From: Lenisia limosa
Lineage: Eukaryota; Breviatea
Direction: 5' to 3'
DNA length: 64,000 nucleotides
NCBI GenBank assembly: GCA_001655205.1
Contig: LPNZ01010852.1
Location: 1-64,000, forward strand
The translations under genes were made by a program, and so were the position numbers. Each line of letters begins with the position of its first letter. The first letter of the stretch is position 1. Below the pieces are notes generated by a model. It did no database searches. It was not told the DNA's origin and saw only the letters and a program-made list of their open reading frames with translations. This document shows, piece by piece, positions 48,672-64,000 of the stretch.

Positions 48672-48833
48672 ACTAGTATGTATCAATGTTTTGACCTTAC
48701 AATGTATGAATTGCAATAATATATTAACCACCTGAAAAAATACCATCATAGAGCACACCATAAGAGTAACACACAAGCAATTCGTATTCAGGAGGTAAAG
48801 CGTCTAGGTGTGAAAATAAGAGGTCTATAACTC

Positions 48834-51100
48834 TTACGGTGAAGTTGCTGATTTGAACACTTTCATTGCACATGTGCTGAGGGCTGCTGCCTTTATCTCA
48901 TTTGCTGACAGCCATTTGGGTGTACAGGAAGCTATTTCATAAGCAATCACAGACGTCTCACCAGTCGAGAGAATTGGAAGTTTTGAGAGCTTGACTTGGC
49001 CAGCTTGGACTTTAATTGTCATTCGAATATGGGTAAAGACGTGGAGGACATCTGCGCGAGAAGACGTTTCAACCTGCTTGATAAAGACGTTCCGTTGGCA
49101 AGACTGTGAAAAATAGGAATGACTTGAACAGCGTTTATGATTGAAGCAAAAACCCCAGAGAAGAACTGAATTATCATGCTCCTCATACATCAAAAGGCGT
49201 CTCACAGAGAGATTGGAGTGCTTCTGTCGAGGACTCTTTAAAGGGAACAAATTCCTTAATAGTTATTGAAAGGCCCATCAACACTCACCCAAAGGCCTGC
49301 AAGAAGACCCTTTTTCGGTCGTTTTGTGACAAGGTAGAAAACTAAAGTAAGTTGACGTTAACACAAAGAAATGATACCAAACCTTCATCTTTGACTTTAA
49401 CAGAAATGACTGCCATTTTCACAACTTCAGTTCGTTGGGTGGTTGTTTTGACAATATTTGGGTACTAAAAGTAACAATAATGGATGAAGGTACCTTTGTG
49501 ACCTCCGGGGTTGGAGAGTAGGCTCCGTCCCATTCACTACAAAGAGAGCATGAAATATCTTCAATATCTACAAAATAACGTTTGATTTGAACAAACCAGT
49601 CGCAGTGGAAGTATCGAAAACATTTTGCGACTCCTTTAAAGCCCTTAAAAAGTAACATAGAAATATGAGGTGATTCGAACCTGCAGTATTTGGAAATTGG
49701 GCAAATGCTGCATTGCGGAGACTTTGGTGAACACTGCCAGTCAGAATATAATCCATTAACGCAACATATCATTTGAAAATGGCGAATACTTATGAAGGTC
49801 ATGAAATTAAAAAATAGTTCTGTTCAAATCCCCATACCACTCGGCTTCCCAAGTCCATTACGGCCTAAATTGAGTCAAAACTAAGTGAAACACGAGCAAG
49901 TGATTTCTATCATTTATTTATACAATCCAAATTATTGCCACCAACTTGGTTCCAGTCTCCAGGCCGCTCAGAGTCAATTAGTTTCTCACACTGCAAACTA
50001 AACTTGTAACAAATTAATCAAACACCAACGTCACTATCTTCATTCTAAGCTTGGTATCTGGGGTGCCTAAAGCCTTAACACGGCTGAAAACCCTATATTG
50101 TCAGAAAAATACCCAGTTTAGAATACCTCAGAAAGTTGCCATCAACAGCAGGGGTGCGGCGATTGTATATTAGGCTTTGAAGGGACCCCATGCAATAGGG
50201 ACCCACCCCAGGTAACTGTTTCATGTCTGCTGGATTTGAGGGAAACTCTCCATTAAACTAAAAGTGTGAATGGATACGGGTCTCACCTTTTCCATCACCA
50301 TGATAGCAGCATTATGTAAGTAGCCAGCTCTCCGATAGAACCCTAAACCTTTCCACATCTCATGAACTTCCTGAGAGTCACAAATAAGGTTTTCAAACCT
50401 CAAGGGTTGCCTTTGATAAAGCCTCAAAATCAGGCCACTTCTTGACCCATCTTTCGAAATATGGAGATGCTGTTTTGACCTACTCCATGAAAATTTTAGA
50501 AACTAAATAATTGAAAAGGCTTCTATTTTTTTTATTTTTTTTTTGGATATTTACCCAATAACTTAGAACTTTTTCAATTTGCAGAATATACTTATCTGGT
50601 AGTATAATAATTACAGAATTGCCCACTCACCTGCGTTTGTTGGCACATTATTTCACTAACTAAAATTTGGTATGCGTAGACAGAGTCACAAAGTGAAGTC
50701 CTGGATTTTTGAATAGTTGGTTCTGTTAACGACAGAAGCATAATTTAAGGGGTTCTTTGTAGAACGAGGTTGAAACAGACATATTCAGTACCAAGCCATA
50801 CTTTTGGTTTGGTGGAACCCTCCATGGCATAACAGCGGCTGACTTCGAATACCTACAATGTCTTTATCAGCATCCAAGGACAAAGAAACGCCGGTTTTCT
50901 ACAGCCAAACCATCCTCCCCCATACCATGCCAAAAGATCTTCAGTGAAGCTGGATTGTTCAGAAATGCTGAGATGATGGTAGTCTTCTGAATGTCGAGGA
51001 ACATCCTCTGCCTTTGTCTGTGAGACTCAAATTATCCCCAGCCTACAGGCTTTGTGACGACTTCCTTTTTATCTTTGCGCTTCTTAGCAGCTTTTGCCAT
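48834..51100 (-). CDS. MUTYH: A/G-specific adenine DNA glycosylase (MutY/MUTYH)
   Basis: Base-excision repair enzyme removing adenine mispaired with 8-oxoguanine. Spliced segments follow the family: basic N-terminus MAKAAKKRKDKKEVVTKPVG; SSFTEDLLAWY with the equivalent of DLPWRR (VMPWRVPP); YQILVSEIMCQQTQ (catalytic Glu; C replaces the usual L); EVHEMWKGLGFYRRAGYLHN; helix-hairpin-helix LPGVGPYCMGS followed by TPAVDGNFLR (catalytic Asp); ERPGDWNQ; AVMDLGSRV; then the iron-sulfur loop CSPKSPQCSICPISKYC, with exact C-6-C-2-C-5-C spacing. The NUDIX-like 8-oxoG-reading domain follows: VTKRPKKGLLAGLW, VFTHIRMTIKVQ, WLSANEIKAAALSTCAMKVF, stop at 48834. The start at 51100 is the first ATG of a basic exon running toward a gap at 51151, so the true start may be upstream. 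Confidence 0.93.
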
Positions 51101-51150
51101 CAGCTCAAAAGCATTCCTTTTCGTCTTTCGAATGAGTTCACATGTAGTTC

Positions 51151-51327
51151 NNNNNNNNNNNNNNNNNNNNNNNNNNNNNNNNNNNNNNNNNNNNNNNNNN
51201 NNNNNNNNNNNNNNNNNNNNNNNNNNNNNNNNNNNNNNNNNNNNNNNNNNNNNNNNNNNNNNNNNNNNNNNNNNNNNNNNNNNNNNNNNNNNNNNNNNNN
51301 NNNNNNNNNNNNNNNNNNNNNNNNNNN
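51151..51327. other. Assembly gap upstream of MUTYH
   Basis: 177 N. The sense strand of MUTYH is still open up to the edge of the gap, so part of the gene may be hidden. Confidence 0.93.
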
Positions 51328-51536
51328 TAGACAGTAGAGTCAAAAGCAGTTCAGAAGACGTTCGTTTTGGATGAAAAGGCTGCTGTCTGCTGCGGCGAGT
51401 GTGCAAAGTGCAGAGGAGAGTGTGAAATTGTGAAATTGGTTAAAAAGTTGAGTGCGGTGGGACCTGAAGGGAACTTGGGAGCAACTTGGGGGGAAGAGGG
51501 GTAAAAAAGGAAGAAGGCTCGGAGGCTGTCTGTCGG

Positions 51537-51599
51537 NNNNNNNNNNNNNNNNNNNNNNNNNNNNNNNNNNNNNNNNNNNNNNNNNNNNNNNNNNNNNNN
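51537..51599. other. Assembly gap in intergenic sequence
   Basis: 63 N between purine-rich and pyrimidine-rich stretches; the flanks (TGTCGG.. and CCGGTTCCGG) suggest a simple repeat. Confidence 0.9.
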
Positions 51600-51717
51600 C
51601 CGGTTCCGGTTCCAGATCCACCTCTCTTGTTCCACCTACTCTCCTTCTCCTGCTCCTCCCTCTTTCTTTTTGTTTGTCAGCACCACCACGCATACACCAC
51701 ATGATTATTAATTCTAA

Positions 51718-54700
51718 ATGAATGGGCTTGCGTTCATATTTTGGTGGACACTTTTGCTCATGTCTGTCAAAATAGGCAAAGCGGAACACCATCACGATGG
51801 AGCTGTTCAACCGATGTTTGCAGTTTTTTAAATGGATTATTTGTGAAACAATTTAGCCTACTCTTTTTATTCTAATTTATTACGTAGAAATGCTCCAGCA
51901 CCAACATTCAAAGGAGTTGCATTGCCACTATCACGTTTGAAAGTCATTTCACTTTTTCATGATGTTAGGTGAAAAACTAGATATTGGCAATACCCCTTGT
52001 CCTAATGGGGAAGTATGGAGTTGTTTGGTAAGAGTAATATACTATTTATTTTTTCAGGGGAAAGGTTACTGTGAAGGTTTCAGCTATTGCTCTTCAATTG
52101 GGACATGTACGGTAGGTTCTTCGTAGTTCTTTTACCCGTGGTCCAGGAAGGAGGTGAATGTTATCAGTCTTCTGATATTGACTGCCCTTATGGGTTTGTT
52201 GGAATAATATACCCTGCTTAATTTGAACTTTTGTAACGTCTTAGAACGACATGTACCGGAAAGGGGACTTGTGAAGGGTATAGCATATGTCATACTGGAG
52301 TGGGAAGGTGGGTAATGTTTGATGTTGATACTTTTCAGTTGTAATGGATTAATAAAGTGTTCAACATGTGAGATAAACAAGCTATGTGGTTTCAATTGCT
52401 GTCAAGAAGACGAAATTTGTCTTGATGGAATGTGTCTCAGTCCTTGTCCAAAAGAAGCCACTCGATGTGGACAATCATGCTGTGACTCATTTAACTACAA
52501 GTGTATTGATGATGTAAGAATCGTTTTCATTTTCTGAAATTAGGTTTGTACCCCTAGGAGCTGTCCAATTGGTTTTGTGCGGTGCTCCATATCGCCTCTG
52601 GTATGTTGCTCAGAAGCTGAACATCAGGTTAGTGCATTTGGCATGACAAGTAGATTTGTCCCACCTCTGATCATGAATGTCTCCAACTACAGAAATGTCA
52701 AATTGATGAATTTCAGTGTGGCAAATATTTGTGCTGTAACCGTAGGTATAATTGTACTAAATTTGTAGTGCAAGAAGAATGCCAATACTCTCTCAATGAC
52801 AGAGCCAGTTGTGTCCCTCAAACCAAGTAGGTGAACCTGATATTTACAATTCTCAGGTGTAGTCATGGATTCAGTGCTTGTGGTGATGAATGCTGTCATA
52901 ATTTCCTTCAAACCTGTTATCAAAACGAATGCAAGTTATTAGAAATGATACATACTCTAGATCAAGTCACAGGTATGCAATGACCCTATTTAACGTTTAG
53001 ATATTGAAAAATATCTTGAGCACCTACACTACCCTATACTATTGGATGATTTTTCCTATTCTTCCCGAAGACTACAGTCAGGACTCTATTCTTCAGATGG
53101 CATAGGATTCACATCTTTAAAAGTGGGTTCTTTCGCTAGTAAAAATTTAGGGTTTCATTCCTGATAACAAAATGGGGCTAAATATTGCTATCAACAGAAA
53201 TCCTCAAGGTCAGTTTATTATTAGCTAAATTTTTAGGACATTTAGCCCCATTGGTTCGAAATCCTGTTGCAACTTGGACACTATCAATTGGTTGGCATTC
53301 AGTTTTCTAACAACACATGTAGATCAATCACAAGTATCAGACATGAAAGAATCGTCAATAGTGCTAATAGATGGTCCTTTCTCTGGGGCTTCAATTCAAC
53401 AAGGTGGAACAGGCTTTCTTTCAGTAAGGTTATGTTCAAATGCTAAACTTTTCAGACCTCTGTTACTGTCAATGGCGAATTTAGTTTGTTGCTTCAATTG
53501 TTATCCTTTAGGTCCAGCATTGGGAAATGTCACTGTTTCTTCGCTCAATTCAATTAATGAGTCCATTTTTGAGGTACAAGAGACATTTATTAATATTAGG
53601 TGGTACTTCATGACAACCATTTCTATGTCGAGTCTGACTGCTCTGTGGAAATATTCTTTAGTCTCAAAACAAACTTTACTCTTTCTGAATTGCCACCAGT
53701 TGGATGTCCAAGCTGTTACCCTCTAGAATATGAACTGCAATGTCACAAACTTTGAAATTGAATGCATGTATTTGGTATTGTCAGGTTTCTGTTCATGTTT
53801 AGGCTACGCTCAAACCAAACTCTGATGTTGTGGTTGCTCATTTTCAGTTGCAGGAATTCAGTCGAACTGTGGAAAGTGCAGCAATATTCCAAGTGTTTTT
53901 TATGAAATGATTTTAGGTAAAAACGACTCAAACGGAATTCCCAAACTTTAATATTGGCAACCAAATTATTGTGGCTGCGGCAACTGAAAAAGCAAGTATG
54001 GTACCCCATCACAAGTTACTATCAAGCATATTCAACAGATGAAAGTTTTTCAGGAGTTTTCTCGATATTAAAGGAAAAAGCAGCACCTTTCACTGCCCAA
54101 ATGCTTGACCTTCACTCGTTAACCTTTGTTCTTTGTACACCACATGTTTGTAATGTGGTAGACGTCGTTGAAGGTAGTTCATTTCTTTGTTCAACTGACG
54201 GAACAGATTTTGAATACACGATTGACTTCAAGCGTAAATGCAAGTGGGTCATTTGAGCAATGTCTAACAAAGCAGCATCATTGTACCGTTTAAGGTGCTG
54301 GAGGATGAAGACTGGGAAGATAATGCTATTGTCACACTTCGTGTTGTGTTTCAGCTGACATTGAACTCTAAAATGACAACCGCAATAGCTGGTATTCACC
54401 AATCCAATCTTATACCACAGAATTGTCAGTAAATATTGTCCGCTCAGAATCAAATGATGGGTATACTCTAATGAAATCAGTGTTGCTAATTGGTATGCCT
54501 TTATCTGCTAACTTTCAGGCATACTCGTATTGTGCACTTTGGTTGGAGGTGCAATTACATTTCAAGCTCTGAGGTTTGAAATATAGCGACTTACCTCTCT
54601 AGGCTTCGAATAAAAGACCAGGTTGGAGGGAGTGTTGAATGACCAAGTAGCCACAAAGTGACGCTGCCCCTGACACGCAGCTTGAGATGGGGCAAGTTGG

Positions 54701-54785
54701 ATCCTGCGCTGCCATAGAAGTACGATCAAGTTCGTCTTCAAATCTCGTGGATACCCCAGAAGTGATTATTGATGAGCAGTACTGA
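51718..54785 (+). CDS. Cysteine-rich type I membrane protein (unrecognised)
   Basis: Starts MNGLAFIFWWTLLLMSVKIG, a signal peptide. The first half is a chain of cysteine modules: GKGYCEGFSYCSSIGTC, TTCTGKGTCEGYSICH, CGFNCCQEDEICLDGMC, CGQSCCDSFNYKC, FQCGKYLCCNRRYNC, CGDECCHNFLQTC. The repeated CG..CC.....C pattern suggests a disulfide knot like granulin or chitin-binding modules, but I cannot assign one. The second half lacks cysteine clusters and looks beta-rich. Near the end GILVLCTLVGGAITFQAL is a membrane helix, followed by a short tail ending TPEVIIDEQY and TGA 54783-54785, reached by two small introns. Probably a surface protein with exposed cysteine-rich head. Mid-gene exon junctions (53000-54450) are unsure. 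Confidence 0.75.
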
Positions 54786-54974
54786 GCAAGGGTTTTTTCT
54801 TAATGTTCTCTAATGTTATGTTATAGCTAATGATATGTAGTATTTAAATGTAATGTATGTCCAAATGATTCACTCAAGTCAAAATTACATTAAGAAGATG
54901 GATTAAATACAAAAAATAAGAATACGAGGAAGCAAAACTTAAGATCCTTCCATCAAACCACATAGTTCAAAGCT

Positions 54975-57512
54975 CTAATCCTCTGGCTCTGTGAGGGGAA
55001 TCTCATCCGGTCCTGTACTGTCAAGAAAAAGGCAAAAACGTGATGCTGAACAAAAGCCAACCATCTTTCAGCCTCTGCCCGAGAGCGTAAGTCTCCTGCT
55101 GAACACTACTACCCTCCTTATTCCTCCAAACTCGAATTTCGTCTTCTCCACATTCGTTATTTTGCTGAAACAGTCAGCACAGCATCAATGCTCAAACCTG
55201 TTCCTTGTCCTCGAGGCCTGAAGACAAGTCACCATCCTTGAGAGACCGCCCGGCCCGAGGCCCTCCTGCTGGTCTGGAACATAAACGAACCCTCGGTGTA
55301 AAGGCTTACGTGACAGAACTGTTAAAGTCGAAAGGCTGCCAAAACACGAACAGCAGCAGCACGGCAAAGAGGAATGCCCCCGTCATGGGCAAGGCTTTTC
55401 GAACCTTCTGTGGCGGCTCCTAGGCGGATGAGAAGATAAATATTTGAAATGGAGCGTACAAGAATGTTTTGATACGTGTCTTCAGCGAAGGACATGGCCG
55501 AAGATGCAACTGCAGCTGGTGGGGGAGGCATCACATCAAATGTGTCTAAAATGTCAAACGGAATTCACGCAAGAGTATTTTGGAATGGGTGAGGTGTATC
55601 AATATCCACCAACCCGTAAGAGGCCGTTTTATTTGGGTGTCTCTGAGTCTCATGTTTCCTTCTTGAAGCCTTGCATTCTAAATGATGAGTTGCTACCGTA
55701 TAGATATACCACCACCACAACCGGCCATGAGGCTTACTTCAGACTCCAGCATTTCCAATCGGTCACGAATAGCGAAGAAGGCCTCTTCAAGCATTGCAAC
55801 ATACACCTTTCTGGAGAAGGTAAAATAGAATGCAACTTGGTTTCCAACTTTTTAGTTCGGCTCAAAGCAGCGGATTGTCTATTCCTCTGCATTCGGGCGG
55901 ATTCAACTGGACCTAAATAGTCAAAAACATCGAGAATGATCACAGTACCTAAATAGTCAAAAACATCGAAAATGATCATAGGAGCAACCAACAGAAGTAC
56001 TCCAAGCGGTCAAAAAGTCAGGAATACCATCAAAACTAACCATGCTTAACAACATCCCAGTAAACTCATATGATACGACATGCATACCGCCATTCTTTGA
56101 TGCATCAGGTCTGTGGGCTACCTCCATTGCAGCCTATTTTTTAGTGAAAGACTGAAAAATTGAGTTGCTTCAGACCCCATAAGATGAATCAATATTTGAA
56201 AATAGAAAGTGACCAACATTAATTACTCGCTCGCCCTGGTCAACAAGGTACATCTGAAGTTCTTCAACCGAGAACTTTGGTTTAGCAATGCGCCGGGTGC
56301 GTGCCAACTGTGTGGGGTCTAAAGTGTCACAAAACTTGTCAAGCGTGAGCTGAAAACGAAGCAATTAAAAATAAAGTATTCGCAAAGAATAATATCATTC
56401 AAGCGCAAACAATGATATAGTCTAGGATATCATAATCATGAAAGACCCTGAGTCGCACCGTCATGAGGCTCGTCAACAGGTTGACTGATCGAAGTTACTC
56501 GCAGGGCCTCCTGGGCTCTTTTACGTGCAAAGGGTGGCGGGCACTGCAGAAGTGAGGGGAAATGAAGAATATGCAATAAAGAGAAGTCAGAAATAAAAGA
56601 AGAGGATTATTCAAATGAAGTGAAACGGTGGGTATTGAAGTTTGAGAGATGTAGCAAGACCCACGATTGGCCTTGTTGTCGATGTAGCACTTGGGTTAGA
56701 GCACGTATCGGAGGTACTCACAAAGAACGGTACACCTTGTAGCGGGGTATTGACAACTGCTTCTTCTTTGTTGTAAGAGAAAGCAAAAGAGCATTGAAAG
56801 TAAACCTAATAATGCTCCCAATAGAAAAAAAACAGGACTGGTCAGCAAATGGTTAAGTCCTAACCTCATACCTTGAGTAGGAGGTGGATACAGGGGCTGC
56901 GCCTCCGGGTGTGGGTCGGGGAACAAACTGGTGGCAAAGGGATCACTCTCATAGGGATCGTCGGGGAAAACCGTTTCAAAAACGGCACCCTCAGAATAAG
57001 TCTGACCGCCAAGAACAGTGGTGCTGATTGAGGGCGTTTCTGGGGGGTTAGGAGACCGACCAGGACTAACCGTCAAAATCCGTCAGAGGGAACTCTTTGA
57101 AGGAAGATGTGGAGCTAGAAAATAGGGTGTCAGGGTTTTGAGGTTCGGATAAGGGGTCAAAGGCTGACAGAAACATTGCTTCCTGGAATATTAAACTCGA
57201 TTCTTCCGTTCATGCCACCTCTTATTGAAGGAAAACTACTGATTAAAATTGACAACTTACAACCTATAATTACTATCATAAACAATCCCAATTCCCAAAA
57301 TATAATCAGTATTTGAGCACCAGCTTTTGCCAGTTCAAATGCCAGGGTGTCAGACCTGAGAGTTGGTGGAGTTGGCAGGGGAGGGGTAGAACCGGTCAAA
57401 CTCAACAACATCGTCATTCCTAAGTCATTAAAAGATAACATTAAAGAGACTCCAACTGTCCAGTTGATGAATGTGCAAGGGACGCACTCTCTTCTGAGAA
57501 ATGATCTTCCAT
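54975..57512 (-). CDS. Unrecognised protein with membrane anchor near the C-terminus
   Basis: Best start is ATG at 57510-57512 giving MEDHFSEESASLAHSSTGQL, spliced over a 31-nt intron to NDDVVEFDRFYPSPANSTNS. Later exons: STSSFKEFPLTDFD, TPSISTTVLGGQTYSEGAVF, DDPYESDPFATSLFPDPHPE (acidic, Pro-rich), QCPPPFARKRAQEALRVT, LTLDKFCDTLDPTQLARTRR followed by FSVEELQMYLVDQGERVINV, MLEEAFFAIRDRLEMLESE, SFAEDTYQNILVRSISN, then the membrane helix MTGAFLFAVLLLFVFWQPF and an end TGPDEIPLTEPED with TAG at 54975-54977. No signal peptide, so the long N-terminal part is probably cytosolic, anchored by the single helix. I do not recognise the family. The intron at 55911-55978 has a duplicated acceptor. Confidence 0.65.
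55911..55978 (-). repeat. Tandem duplication of a splice acceptor
   Basis: Two copies (55911-55942, 55947-55978), one mismatch. On the sense strand each holds ATGTTTTTGACTATTTAG, a branch-like TGAC plus acceptor, so the intron ends in two equivalent 3' splice sites 36 nt apart. Confidence 0.85.
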
Positions 57513-57824
57513 GGGAATCGGAAAAGGTGGGTAGTGCAAGTTAAGCTTCAAACGGAAATATATATGTATTATCTTTTATTTCTTGTTGATAAATAGGGGA
57601 ACTGTACAGGGAAAGCTAAAGGGTGGCTTGTAAACAGGCCAAAAGTGTTTTCGAACACGCTGTAAAGGGTATAAACTCTGGGGGAACAACAAATGGTATA
57701 ACTGCCAACAATTGTCAAAATATATCCTCTATGTAAACAGCTTCCCAGGAACGTTTGATTTTTAATACAAGAAAACTAATTTGATTGAGAGGAAGAACAA
57801 ACCTTTTGTCAGGTCTTTCTGACC
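57513..57824. promoter_or_regulatory. Spacer between divergent genes (Pol III subunit promoter side)
   Basis: 312 bp, AT-rich, no gene or repeat seen. It lies between two outward-facing starts, so should contain both promoters. Confidence 0.5.

Positions 57825-64000
<6,176 letters not shown>

Larger units (their letters stand above)
51101..51717. promoter_or_regulatory. Spacer between divergent MUTYH and cysteine-rich protein genes
   Basis: About 600 bp, nearly half of it N (51151-51327, 51537-51599). Open frames on both strands cross the gaps but contain only low-complexity sequence and are not credible. Promoters of both genes, and possibly the first MUTYH exon, should be here. Confidence 0.5.

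Noticed and set aside
51340-51810. 156-codon minus-strand open frame
   Set aside because: A third of it is N or low-complexity and it overlaps the signal-peptide exon of the + strand gene.
57157-57441. Minus-strand start at 57441 (MLSFNDLGMTM...)
   Set aside because: The MEDHF start at 57512 splices in frame to a better acidic exon; the 57441 frame reads through intron sequence.

Overview
The window is nuclear DNA of a microbial eukaryote. It is gene-dense, with intergenic spacers mostly under 500 bp. Almost every gene except the histones is broken into short exons by very small introns (about 35-70 nt) with GT-AG ends; branch-like CTGAC/CTAAC motifs lie a few bases before the acceptor. An axonemal outer-arm dynein heavy chain shows that the organism has a motile flagellum. 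I cannot place the lineage: histones H3 and H4 are divergent, and a Gal4-type Zn2Cys6 domain sits in the same contig. There are 13 runs of N, about half of them beginning or ending at poly-G or poly-C tracts.

Layout. 1-21158 (+): 3' part of a DNAH5/DNAH8-type outer-arm dynein heavy chain, from stem to C-terminus, lacking only its 5' end and gap-covered pieces, including the AAA1 P-loop. 21708-22653: divergent histone H3 (-) / H4 (+) pair sharing a palindromic promoter with a central pair of inverted E2F-like sites; both genes end in the same stem-loop. 23155-26776 (+): a Zn2Cys6 DNA-binding segment followed by an unrecognised helical multi-exon gene, possibly one transcription factor. 27101-29559 (-): secreted serine carboxypeptidase (S10). 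29805-32350 (+): ankyrin-repeat protein. 32541-46296 (-): giant type I membrane protein with signal peptide, a probable GATase1-like N-terminal region, a long beta-rich ectodomain, one membrane helix and a basic/acidic tail. 46641-48671 (+): unrecognised, probably extracellular protein, with a 512-bp TIR element in it. 48834-51100 (-): MutY/MUTYH adenine DNA glycosylase. 51718-54785 (+): cysteine-rich type I membrane protein. 54975-57512 (-): unrecognised protein with a C-terminal membrane helix. 57825->64000 (+): RNA polymerase III largest subunit, running off the end.

There is no operon-like logic. The housekeeping genes (Pol III, MutY, histones, dynein) are interleaved with secretory or surface proteins (carboxypeptidase, giant ectodomain protein, cysteine-rich protein), some in divergent pairs. 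The most interesting layer is intronic: two families of small TA-flanked palindromic MITE-like elements lie in introns of the dynein and giant-protein genes, and several introns carry tandem duplications spanning their own splice sites. Both suggest active intron remodelling.
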